Source: an uncultured Lachnospiraceae bacterium (GTDB lineage Bacteria > Bacillota > Clostridia > Lachnospirales > Lachnospiraceae). Taken from it: a stretch of 13,455 nt of DNA. Under the pieces are notes generated by a model. That model made no database searches. It had not been told where the DNA came from and saw only the letters and a program-made list of their open reading frames with translations. Positions within the stretch are counted from its first letter, which is position 1, and each line of letters opens with the position of its first letter. Position numbers and translations under genes: made by a program. The DNA lies in assembly GCA_910588215.1 (NCBI GenBank), contig CAJUQJ010000073.1, positions 1 through 13,455 on the forward strand, in the 5' to 3' direction. Below, in pieces: positions 7,177-13,455 of the stretch.

Positions 7177-7927
7177 AAGCAATGGAAAGTCCTATCGGAC
7201 AATGGTCGGAACCCATGATATCCTTGTAGATCACGGCATCCTGCAGCTTTTCTTTCAGGCATTGTGAGACGAGGAAGTAGTCGATACGCCAGCCTGCATT
7301 CTTGGCTCTGGCGTTGAACCGGTAGGACCACCAGGAGTAGGCGCCTTCCAGATCTGGGTAGAAATGCCGGAAAGTATCGATAAATCCTGCCTCTGTGAGC
7401 GTTGTAAATTTAGCCCGTTCCTCGTCTGTAAAACCGGCGTTCCTGCGGTTGGTCTTCGGATTTTTCAGATCGATCTCCCGGTGGGCGACATTTAAGTCAC
7501 CGCAGAAGATAACAGGCTTCTTTTCTTCCAGTTTCTGCAAATAAGAAAGAAAATCATCTTCCCACTGCATACGATAGTCTAATCGTGCCAGTTCATTTTG
7601 CGAATTGGGCGTATAGACGGTGATAAAGTAATATTCGGGATACTCCAGTGTGATCACACGTCCCTCATGGTCGTGCTGTGGGATTCCTATACCGTAGGAT
7701 ACACAAAGAGGCTCCTTCTTTGTAAAGATCGCCGTACCGGAATATCCTTTCTTCTCTGCGTAATTCCAGTATTGATGATAACCAGGGAGTTCCAGTGCGA
7801 TCTGCCCTTCCTGCAGTTTGGTTTCCTGTACACAGAAAAGATCTGCGTCCTCAGACAGGAGAAATTCCGTGAAGCCTTTACCCACACAGGCTCTCAGGCC
7901 GTTCACATTCCAGGATATGAATTTCAT
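7172..7927 (-). CDS. xth: Exodeoxyribonuclease III (AP endonuclease, ExoA/Xth type)
   Basis: A 251-residue cytosolic DNA-repair enzyme of the EEP (exonuclease-endonuclease-phosphatase) family. It cleaves at abasic sites and removes nucleotides from 3' ends. Visible landmarks: WNVNGLRA at 6-13 (metal-site Asn7), VQETK with Glu35, ITVYTPNSQ with Tyr105, GDLNVAHREIDL with Asp144 and Asn146, WRIDYFLVS with Asp216, and SDHCPIGL with Asp241 and His242. All catalytic positions are present. The start ATG at 7925-7927 follows AAAGGAA by about 8 nt; an upstream extension of the same frame would overlap the preceding intergenic region and lacks family similarity. It sits between two surface-protein genes without an obvious functional link, 84 nt after the SGNH-like gene. 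Its last codons lie in the 103-nt palindrome. Confidence 0.95.
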   Translation of the reverse strand: MKFISWNVNGLRACVGKGFTEFLLSEDADLFCVQETKLQEGQIALELPGYHQYWNYAEKKGYSGTAIFTKKEPLCVSYGIGIPQHDHEGRVITLEYPEYYFITVYTPNSQNELARLDYRMQWEDDFLSYLQKLEEKKPVIFCGDLNVAHREIDLKNPKTNRRNAGFTDEERAKFTTLTEAGFIDTFRHFYPDLEGAYSWWSYRFNARAKNAGWRIDYFLVSQCLKEKLQDAVIYKDIMGSDHCPIGLSIAL

Positions 7928-8011
7928 GATACTGTTTCCTTTCTTTTGTGTTGTATTTTTGTAAAGACTGCTCTTTGGAGCATTCAACCGTACAGTTGGC
8001 AATATTTCACG

Positions 8012-9079
8012 TCAATGATAGTATTCCGTTATTATGTCATCCACGATCTCTTGCGATAGTTCGTACATGCCATTAAGCCGCTCTTCATAATTCTCCTTAG
8101 TCAGCCTTTCTTCCCCTCTTACAAGCTTATCATAGATATAATAATTGATATCTTTCGAAAAATGAACGATATCCATATAGTTATCCAGATTCGTGATGAC
8201 ATCCTTATCATCCTGATAGAAATAAACTTCCGCATTGTCGTATTCAAGAAGAGCTTTGACGGCCTGCTTCTCATTATAGATAACGGCATCTCTTTCACCG
8301 CTCCTGTATGCGTTATCCCACCAGAGCATGGAGTAAGGTGAGAAGAAGAACTTAAAGGTGGTCTCCGGGTGTGCCTCCAATTGTGCGGTAAGCAGCGCGA
8401 TATTGCCTTCTAACTCTTCCTGGTTGACAGTCTCAGGCTTCATAGTCTTGACAGAAGGAAGTCTCGTATAGAGACCCATTGCCATATCCTGCCCGAAATA
8501 TTTCCACTGTGCCCAGTTATAGGAATTGCCTTCGTCATAATCGCCGATGAAAGAATAAGCCAGCATGTAAGGAAGCTTTTCCATTATAACATCCTTATTC
8601 AACAGATAAGGATAATCATTCAGCGGGTTCTTATCGTATAAGTACATGGGACAGCCGGTAGATTCGTAAGTGGGCTGTGTGCTTGCCGATAAGGAAGACG
8701 GATCAATGTTGTAGAATACGTAGTTCAAGTCATGTTTTTCAAAAGCGTTATCCAGAAGATAGCACAGATCGGCAGTTGCGCCGTAAGAGCGGATCGCTTT
8801 GATTGTCTTACAGTCAAATCCCTCATCAAACCAGTGATCATTATAATTCTCACAGACCGATGATCCCACGATAAGGGCGTCATAATCAAAAGTGCGCAGT
8901 GTTCCGATACATTGGTATTCTTTATCTGTGAGCACTGCTTTTAAACCCGGAAGCGGTTCATGATATTGATAAAAAGGGTCGAAGACGATCACCAGGGTTA
9001 TGACCGCCGCCAGCATGATAATGATCCTTATGAAAAAAAGTTTGAGAAATTTCTTATCTGTCTCCATGATCAACCTCAT
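8012..9079 (-). CDS. SGNH-like membrane-anchored partner of the MBOAT acyltransferase
   Basis: A 355-residue protein with one N-terminal membrane segment (about residues 13-33) and a large extracytoplasmic domain. The domain contains GSSVCENY (72-79), which fits the SGNH block I nucleophile region (Ser74), and YMDIVHFS (301-308), whose Asp303 and His306 have the spacing of the SGNH catalytic D-x-x-H. These motifs, the topology and its place just after an MBOAT gene match the AlgX/DltD-like partners that finish acyl transfer outside the cell. I do not recognise a named subfamily. Two starts are possible: ATG at 9079 with GGAGG 10 nt upstream, and ATG at 9067 (METDKKF) with GAGG 6 nt upstream. 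The upstream start overlaps the stop of a possible 18-codon frame by ATGA. The likely substrate is a cell-surface polysaccharide or teichoic-type polymer. Confidence 0.75.
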   Translation of the reverse strand: MRLIMETDKKFLKLFFIRIIIMLAAVITLVIVFDPFYQYHEPLPGLKAVLTDKEYQCIGTLRTFDYDALIVGSSVCENYNDHWFDEGFDCKTIKAIRSYGATADLCYLLDNAFEKHDLNYVFYNIDPSSLSASTQPTYESTGCPMYLYDKNPLNDYPYLLNKDVIMEKLPYMLAYSFIGDYDEGNSYNWAQWKYFGQDMAMGLYTRLPSVKTMKPETVNQEELEGNIALLTAQLEAHPETTFKFFFSPYSMLWWDNAYRSGERDAVIYNEKQAVKALLEYDNAEVYFYQDDKDVITNLDNYMDIVHFSKDINYYIYDKLVRGEERLTKENYEERLNGMYELSQEIVDDIITEYYH

Positions 9080-9132
9080 TTCTGTGCCGCCTCCATGTAC
9101 GAGATCATAGAGGCTATACGAGCTTGTGACAT
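9076..9132 (-). CDS. Possible 18-residue leader peptide coupled to the SGNH-like gene
   Basis: A frame encoding MSQARIASMISYMEAAQK starts at 9130-9132 and stops with TGA overlapping the ATG at 9077-9079 (ATGA arrangement). Such overlap is typical of translational coupling, and the GGAGG of the next gene lies inside it. Its own ribosome site (AGGA, 11 nt upstream) is weak, and a frame of this length is easily produced by chance. Confidence 0.2.
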   Translation of the reverse strand: MSQARIASMISYMEAAQK

Positions 9133-9190
9133 GTTTTCAAAAATCCTGATTTCTATATTGTGACCGTATCGTAATGCAGAACAGGAGCGA

Positions 9191-10702
9191 TTAAAAATTA
9201 AAATACAAAAATGTGCTTACCTGTGATAACGATATGATGCACCACAGGAGCAAAATGCAGGCGATCCAGCATTTCTTTGAAGTCATTTCTCCCTGCATGG
9301 TGCGTTCGTATGCGGTAGGCCTAAAGACCAGGAAAAAGGATAGCATGAACAAAAGGAGCAGGAAGAACAGGTACATATAGTTTATCAAATGCGGCGCTGT
9401 CATATCCAGGGCTTGTCTTATCACGTACAACTCGGAGATATCCAGCTGTGCGGCAATTTCATAGATCTTGCCCGTGTAACGTCCGGAAAAGAGATTCTGA
9501 AACAGTTGTATGGCGCCGGACATACTCTGGCTTCTGAAGAAGAAGAGAGATAGATTAAACAGCGTAAAAGTAAAGATCCATCCAAGCCAAGGCGGGATAT
9601 GGAAGCGCGCTGGTCTCTTCTCTTCCCGGCCTCTTACGCCGATAATACCCAGACTGTCCCATACTACCAGTAATCCCTGCATGGCTCCCCAGGCAACGTA
9701 GGTCCATGCCGATCCGTGCCACAGGCCGCTCAAAAGAAACACAATAAAGGTATTGAGCAACATACGCACCCGGCCTTTCCTGCTGCCGCCCAGCGGGATG
9801 TAGACGTAGGTGATAAAGAAACGTGACAAGGTAATGTGCCATCTCTGCCAGAACTCTTTGATACTGCAGGATCTGTAAGGCGCATCAAAGTTGACGGGAA
9901 GTTCTATATTGAACATTTTGCCAAGCCCTATGGCCATGTCGGAATACCCGCTGAAATCAAAGTATAATTCAAAAGTGTAAGACAGGATCACCGCTACGGT
10001 GGAAATACTGTCGAGAGAAAAAGTCTGTGCAAATCCATAGTTTGCCACCAGGGCAAAAGTATCCGCCAGCAGCACCTTCTTGGAAAGGCCGAGTATGAAC
10101 AGATAAATACCGCGGGCGAAAGACGAGGCGTCGAAACGTCTGCGGGAGAGATCCTCGAACTGTGGAATCATTTCCTTATATAACACAATCGGTCCGGCGA
10201 TCAGCTGCGGAAAAAAGGTTACAAAGGTAAGGTAATTCAGCAGAGAATAGTGTTCCGATCTGCCAAGACACCTGTCAATGACAAAGGATAACTGCTGGAA
10301 TGTAAAGAAGCTGATGCCAAGGGGCAGCAGTATATGTTTCAGCGTATAGTCTGTGTGGAAGACATAGTTGATATTTTCTATGAAAAAATCATAGTATTTA
10401 AAATAAAACAAGATGCCGAGGTTCAGGAAGATACCGGAGCAGAGTCCTATCCGGTTCCAAAGTCTCCTATGTGCCGAATCCTCACGGACAAAGGTTAACA
10501 GGAAGCTTAACGTGTAGTTTAAGCCGATACTGGATAAGATAATAGCCAGATAGTATACATTAAAGTATCCATAAAACCACAAAGACATACCGGCCAGGAA
10601 AAGATTGGCCAGTTTGTATTGCTTAAGACGATTCAGTCCATACCAGCCGATCAACACGGTCGGCAGAAACAGGAAGATAAAAATATAAGAGTTAAATAGC
10701 AT
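9191..10702 (-). CDS. MBOAT family O-acyltransferase (AlgI/DltB-like)
   Basis: A 503-residue polytopic membrane protein that moves acyl groups, usually acetyl, across the membrane for O-acylation of an extracellular polymer. The start MLFNSYIFIFLFLP is the usual N-terminus of the AlgI group. Landmarks: ISFFTFQQLSFVID near 130-143, FPQLIAGPI near 164-172, YFDFSGYSDMAIGLG near 247-261, FWQRWHITLSRF near 284-295 (His289), YIPLGGSRKG (301-310) and SGLWHGSAW with the probable catalytic His329. About ten hydrophobic segments cover the length, and the size is normal. The ribosome site AAAGGA is somewhat far (about 13 nt). It is the first gene of the leftward run and is followed after 111 nt by its SGNH-like partner. 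The divergent DUF4358 lipoprotein is probably a third member. Which polymer is modified cannot be told from sequence. Confidence 0.92.
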   Translation of the reverse strand: MLFNSYIFIFLFLPTVLIGWYGLNRLKQYKLANLFLAGMSLWFYGYFNVYYLAIILSSIGLNYTLSFLLTFVREDSAHRRLWNRIGLCSGIFLNLGILFYFKYYDFFIENINYVFHTDYTLKHILLPLGISFFTFQQLSFVIDRCLGRSEHYSLLNYLTFVTFFPQLIAGPIVLYKEMIPQFEDLSRRRFDASSFARGIYLFILGLSKKVLLADTFALVANYGFAQTFSLDSISTVAVILSYTFELYFDFSGYSDMAIGLGKMFNIELPVNFDAPYRSCSIKEFWQRWHITLSRFFITYVYIPLGGSRKGRVRMLLNTFIVFLLSGLWHGSAWTYVAWGAMQGLLVVWDSLGIIGVRGREEKRPARFHIPPWLGWIFTFTLFNLSLFFFRSQSMSGAIQLFQNLFSGRYTGKIYEIAAQLDISELYVIRQALDMTAPHLINYMYLFFLLLLFMLSFFLVFRPTAYERTMQGEMTSKKCWIACILLLWCIISLSQVSTFLYFNF

Positions 10703-10748
10703 ATAGAATCTGAATTCCTTTCAGGATGTTTAATGAGATTGAAGGAGT

Positions 10749-10777
10749 AGCATAATTTCCACATGTGAGGTTGCGAA
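10749..10777 (-). promoter_or_regulatory. Weak promoter candidate for the MBOAT run
   Basis: On the minus strand TTCGCA (10772-10777, four of six -35 matches) is followed after 17 nt by TATGCT (10749-10754, four of six -10 matches). The spacer contains the 8-bp palindrome CACATGTG (10760-10767), a possible operator. The rest of the divergent region 10703-10925 shows no convincing promoter for the lipoprotein; the best -10 is TATAGT at 10853-10858 without a matching -35. Confidence 0.3.
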
Positions 10778-10925
10778 ATTTTAATAGGAGTCTTGGGAAA
10801 TTACGGTGTCAATATACATATTTTTCATAATAAGGTAAAAACTAGTACCGGGTATAGTATATCAAATAGACCGCATAGAGACAATAAAGAAACAATTAAG
10901 AAAATGAAGGAGCGAAAAAGACGTT

Positions 10926-11555
10926 ATGAAAAAGATCGTGACAGCTATAGTAATCGGAGGAATTTGTCTGTTGAGCGGATGTGAAGATCAGCTGCCGAAG
11001 GATGATCTGGTCAACAACGGTCAGGCTTTTGAGATGAAGCAGGCGGAGGATGATGTCCAGGCCGGCAATTTTCCAATGTTAAATAAAGAAAGATTTATAC
11101 CGCTTACGGAACTGAAGGAGAACGTGAAAGAACTGCTCGGAGATAATTATTGGCCGGAAGTGGATCTGACGAAGGAGGAACTTGCCCAGCGGATCGGTAT
11201 CAAGGAAGAAATGTATGTGGATTTCCTGGCAGAAAGGCAGGTGTTGGATGCGCATATTGATACGATGATCATTGTGCAGGCGAAAGAAGCCTATGTGGGG
11301 GCGGTGGAGCAGGCGCTGGAAGATTACCGTACGGCCATCATAGAGGAAAACAGCAATCATCCCCAGAATCTGGCCAAGGCTAAGGCTTCCCGCATGGAAA
11401 CAATAGATAATTACGTCTGCTTTGTACTGCTGGGGGCCGATACGACTGCCGTCGCCGAGCAGGGTGAAGATAAGATCATTGCCTTCTGCCAGGAAGAGAA
11501 TGAACGGGCGTTGTATGTGTTGGAGCAAGATATATTGGAGCAGCTGCGGGACTAA
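10926..11555 (+). CDS. DUF4358 family lipoprotein
   Basis: A 209-residue secreted lipoprotein. Residues 1-18 form a signal peptide ending in the lipobox LSGC, with Cys19 as the expected lipidated residue. The mature part is acidic and mainly helical in appearance. It includes FPMLNKERFIPLTELKENVK and the segment MYVDFLAERQVLDAHIDTMI, which fit the DUF4358 family as I recall it. Its biochemical role is unknown; genes of this family often stand beside MBOAT/SGNH envelope-modification genes. Here it is divergent from the MBOAT gene across 223 nt, so shared regulation is possible. A GGAG lies 13 nt before the ATG, rather distant. No T-tract terminator follows; 11556-11664 holds only short weak inverted repeats. 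Confidence 0.8.
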   Translation: MKKIVTAIVIGGICLLSGCEDQLPKDDLVNNGQAFEMKQAEDDVQAGNFPMLNKERFIPLTELKENVKELLGDNYWPEVDLTKEELAQRIGIKEEMYVDFLAERQVLDAHIDTMIIVQAKEAYVGAVEQALEDYRTAIIEENSNHPQNLAKAKASRMETIDNYVCFVLLGADTTAVAEQGEDKIIAFCQEENERALYVLEQDILEQLRD

Positions 11556-11664
11556 GGTATCCGGTGTGCTACCCGGGAGACTCGAGGGTATGACGGACTG
11601 TGCGTGATAGTAGCCGGATCGTTCGTATTGATGGGATACTCGATTGAGAATATGAAATTTAGTA

Positions 11665-11693
11665 ATGACATGGGAAAAAGGGTTGTGTAGAAT
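11665..11693 (+). promoter_or_regulatory. Candidate promoter for the HAD phosphatase gene
   Basis: ATGACA (11665-11670, five of six -35 matches) is separated by 17 nt from TAGAAT (11688-11693, five of six -10 matches). It would start transcription near 11700, giving a leader of about 100 nt. A second, weaker pair, TTGATG (11628-11633) and TATGAA (11651-11656), also with 17-nt spacing, lies just upstream. Confidence 0.5.
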
Positions 11694-11694
11694 A

Positions 11695-11715
11695 GTAGCA
11701 GTGATAGACTGCTGC
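11695..11715 (+). other. Hairpin at the expected 5' end of the HAD mRNA
   Basis: GTAGCAGT (11695-11702) pairs with ACTGCTGC (11708-11715), with one U·G pair and a 5-nt loop. It begins at about the start site predicted from the nearby promoter, where a 5' stem could protect the message from decay. No T-tract follows, so it is not a terminator. Confidence 0.35.
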
Positions 11716-11797
11716 AGTGGAAGATAGAAATCTTTGGCAGTAAATGATAAGGGAAATAAAGGTTCGTAAGAATCGATCCATATGAGAAGAGAGGAGC

Positions 11798-12622
11798 GTG
11801 ATCATTAAATTGAATACAGAGGATAAAGGTATCAGATTGATCGCTACAGATTTAGACGGAACATTGCTTCATTCCGACAAGGAAGTTCCTGCAGGGTTCG
11901 AGGAATGGGTATGTGCGCACCCGGAGATCAGGATGGTGATTGCCAGTGGTCGACAATATTATAATATAAAGAAGCTTTTTCCAAAAACAGGGGACAGGAT
12001 GATCTACCTGGCGGAAAACGGCGGAATGGTGGTGGAGAACGAAGAAGTCATCTACGCCAATACGATAAGAGAAGAGGATGTGATCGACTGCATTGAGCGT
12101 TTTCAGGAAGAGGAAGGTCATGTGGTCATTCTCTGTGGGGAAAGATCGGCGTATATGTGCCATGCAACTGAGGATGCGGAGCGGAATGCACATATGTATT
12201 ATGAAAAATTGAAATTCGTGGAAGACCTACGGGCCTGTGTCCATGAGGATCATATGATCAAGATTGCAGTTTTCTTCCGGGATTATGATGCGGATACATA
12301 TTACAGGGGCATGAGAAAAGTGCACGACAGACTGAATGTGGTGTTATCGGGAGACTGTTGGATCGACATTGCCAACAAAGAAGTGTGCAAAGGCGCGGCG
12401 CTTCAATTTCTGCAGGAAAGATACGCCATAAGTGCAGACGAGAGTATGGCATTCGGGGATTATCTAAATGACGAGAGCCTGCTCTTGCAGTGCAAAGAGA
12501 GCTATGCCATGAATAACGGGCATCCGCTTTTGAAAGAAAAAGCCAGGTATATCGCGCCGTCCAATGATGAAGACGGGGTGATGAAGGTTCTGCGTATGAT
12601 CGGGGGAGCAGTTGAGGGATAA
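11798..12622 (+). CDS. HAD superfamily hydrolase, Cof type (sugar-phosphate phosphatase-like)
   Basis: A 274-residue cytosolic phosphatase of the Cof/IIB HAD group, which hydrolyses small phosphorylated metabolites such as sugar phosphates. Motif I is TDLDGTLLHSD, with nucleophile Asp18 and acid/base Asp20. Motif II is VIASGRQYYN (Ser50). Motif III is a Lys in NKEVCKGAAL (Lys198), and motif IV is FGDYLNDESLL (Asp221, Asp225). The cap domain lies between motifs II and III. The substrate is not predictable. The start is uncertain: GTG at 11798 has GAGGAG only 1 nt upstream, while TTG at 11810 has it 13 nt upstream; neither spacing is ideal. It has its own promoter candidate upstream and a clear terminator downstream, so it is probably monocistronic. 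Confidence 0.88.
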   Translation: MIIKLNTEDKGIRLIATDLDGTLLHSDKEVPAGFEEWVCAHPEIRMVIASGRQYYNIKKLFPKTGDRMIYLAENGGMVVENEEVIYANTIREEDVIDCIERFQEEEGHVVILCGERSAYMCHATEDAERNAHMYYEKLKFVEDLRACVHEDHMIKIAVFFRDYDADTYYRGMRKVHDRLNVVLSGDCWIDIANKEVCKGAALQFLQERYAISADESMAFGDYLNDESLLLQCKESYAMNNGHPLLKEKARYIAPSNDEDGVMKVLRMIGGAVEG

Positions 12623-12658
12623 AACTATGCGGTAAGTCGTTTGCGACAGGAAAAATGG

Positions 12659-12687
12659 GGAGACGTCGAGAGTGCGTCTCCTTTTTT
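12659..12687 (+). terminator. Intrinsic terminator after the HAD gene
   Basis: GGAGACG (12659-12665) and CGTCTCC (12675-12681) form a 7-bp stem with a 9-nt loop, followed at once by six T (12682-12687). It lies 37 nt after the HAD stop and separates it from the recombinase gene. Confidence 0.85.
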
Positions 12688-12723
12688 GATGTTATTTTCT
12701 GAAACTTTGCAAATTTCTTCCAA

Positions 12724-12809
12724 TTGTATGATTGGACACTCTAAAGAGCATACAACTTGACTGCCGTATTCGCAATTCATGATATTTATCTTAGAAATGT
12801 TTGTATGAT
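12724..12809. repeat. Repeated half-sites upstream of the resolvase, possible res site
   Basis: TTGTATGAT occurs as an exact direct repeat at 12724-12732 and 12801-12809. An inverted copy, CATACAA, is at 12749-12755. The first copy and the inverted one form a 32-bp dyad (7-bp arms, 18-bp centre), about the size of one resolvase dimer-binding subsite. The copies end 4 nt before the AAGGAGG ribosome site of the recombinase gene. Serine resolvases commonly bind such sites next to their own gene and repress it. This is a pattern match without binding evidence. Confidence 0.45.
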
Positions 12810-12829
12810 CATAAAGGAGGCAGACGGAT

Positions 12830-13453
12830 ATGAAGAGATATGGCTATGTGAGGGTATCTGCGAAAGATCAGAACCCAGAGAGACAATTCCTGGCGATGCA
12901 AGGGCAGCAGATCGAAAAAGGCAACATCTATATGGATAAGATGTCGGGGCAGGATTTTTCCAGACCGCAATACTTGAAATTATTGAAGAAGTTGAAAAAG
13001 GGCGATGTGTTTGTTATCAAGAGTATCGACCGACTCGGAAGAGACTATGGAGAAATTCTGGAACAGTGGCGGATTATCACTAAAAATATCGGTGCAGATA
13101 TTCAAGTGATCGATATGCCGCTTCTGAATACGACCTGCGGAAGTGAAGATTTGACCGGTACGCTTATTGCCGATCTGGTACTGCAGATTCTAGCATATGT
13201 GGCAGAAACCGAGAGAATTTTTATCAAACAGCGTCAGGCGGAAGGAATTGCTGCAGCGAAATTAAAAGGTGTAAAGTTTGGATGCCGGAAAAAAGATGTA
13301 CCAAAGGAGTTTAAAAAATATTACAAAATGTGGGATGATGGAGAAATTTCTTTGAGAAAAGCAGCCAAGGCTTTGCAAATGAGTTATTCGACATTTTATC
13401 GCAGATGTATGGAGTGTAGAGGAAAAAGTGAAGAAAATTGTTGCAAATTGTAG
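12830..13453 (+). CDS. Serine recombinase, resolvase/invertase family
   Basis: A 207-residue small serine recombinase that cuts and rejoins DNA at specific sites. The N-terminal catalytic domain (about 1-135) has YVRVSAKDQNPERQ with Arg8 and the nucleophile Ser10, KMSGQDFSRPQ (about 37-47) and IDRLGRDYGEI with Arg68 and Arg71. The long helix (about 105-137) continues into a C-terminal helix-turn-helix of Hin type, near 165-192 (ISLRKAAKALQMSYSTFYRR). Catalytic residues are present and the length is normal, so it looks intact. The start follows AAAGGAGG by 9 nt. A Cys-rich end (RRCMECRG, ENCCKL) is unusual but short. The TTGTATGAT sites upstream may be its targets. No transposase or invertible segment is visible inside the window, and the gene ends 2 nt before the window edge, so the host element (transposon, plasmid-like or phage-like) is unknown. 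Confidence 0.92.
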   Translation: MKRYGYVRVSAKDQNPERQFLAMQGQQIEKGNIYMDKMSGQDFSRPQYLKLLKKLKKGDVFVIKSIDRLGRDYGEILEQWRIITKNIGADIQVIDMPLLNTTCGSEDLTGTLIADLVLQILAYVAETERIFIKQRQAEGIAAAKLKGVKFGCRKKDVPKEFKKYYKMWDDGEISLRKAAKALQMSYSTFYRRCMECRGKSEENCCKL

Positions 13454-13455
13454 AC

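Noticed and set aside
7969..7982. Small hairpin TGCTC-TTTG-GAGCA between the SGNH-like and xth genes
   Set aside because: It has a five-pair stem without a T-tract, too weak to call a terminator.
10754..10780. Inverted repeat AATTTC/GAAATT around CACATGTG in the divergent region
   Set aside because: The arms are only 6 bp and AT-rich, with no clear relation to a good promoter; I mention the palindrome only as a possible operator.
11559..11619. Inverted pair ATCCGG/CCGGAT and TACCC/GGGTA after the lipoprotein gene
   Set aside because: The arms are short, the spacing is large and no T-tract follows; chance is likely.
11782..11808. Eight-codon frame (MRREERDH) overlapping the HAD start
   Set aside because: It is too short, has no clear ribosome site, and its codons are simply the purine-rich ribosome-binding region of the HAD gene.
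1..13455. CRISPR array, tRNA or rRNA genes
   Set aside because: No regularly spaced identical repeats with spacers, no cloverleaf-like sequence and no rRNA-like stretches were seen on either strand.

Overview
The window looks like chromosomal DNA of a gut-type Clostridia, most likely Lachnospiraceae. The reasons are strong AGGAGG-like ribosome sites, moderately AT-rich sequence, a Cache-type hybrid histidine kinase, a DUF2975/small-XRE/DUF4173 membrane module, a secreted CotH-family protein, and an MBOAT acyltransferase with an SGNH-like partner next to a DUF4358 lipoprotein. The genus is an inference. I see no tRNA, rRNA or CRISPR array.

Layout. Everything from 41 to 10702 is read on the minus strand; everything from 10926 to 13453 is read on the plus strand. 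(1) 41-2383: sensor histidine kinase whose C-terminal receiver domain is cut off after about 47 residues, right beside what may be the end of an insertion sequence at the left edge. Its leader (2384-2540) carries a candidate promoter and strong hairpins. (2) 5074 down to 2541: DUF2975 membrane protein, small XRE regulator, and a DUF4173 polytopic membrane protein split by one extra base in a 7-nt homopolymer. The promoter region of this operon holds AAT(A/G)TCAA(T/C)AA motifs, three of them at an exact 21-bp period. (3) 10702 down to 5254: MBOAT O-acyltransferase, SGNH-like membrane-anchored protein, exodeoxyribonuclease III and a membrane-anchored CotH-family protein, ending in a strong intrinsic terminator. 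A 103-nt imperfect palindrome lies between the exonuclease and CotH genes. (4) 10926-11555: DUF4358 lipoprotein, divergent from the MBOAT gene. (5) 11798-12622: Cof-type HAD phosphatase with its own promoter and terminator. (6) 12830-13453: serine resolvase/invertase preceded by repeated TTGTATGAT half-sites that look like a recombination site.

How the genes may work together. MBOAT, its SGNH-like partner and the DUF4358 lipoprotein are best read as one cell-surface modification system that moves an acyl group onto an extracellular glycan or other envelope polymer. CotH is another extracytoplasmic protein in the same transcriptional run. The DUF2975/XRE/DUF4173 operon and the histidine kinase are membrane sensing or regulatory functions. 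The phosphatase and exonuclease are housekeeping genes. Both window edges carry signs of mobile DNA: a truncated kinase with a possible IS end on the left, and a recombinase gene on the right. The most unusual signals are non-coding: the 103-nt palindrome, the 21-bp phased operator repeats, and the kinase leader hairpins.
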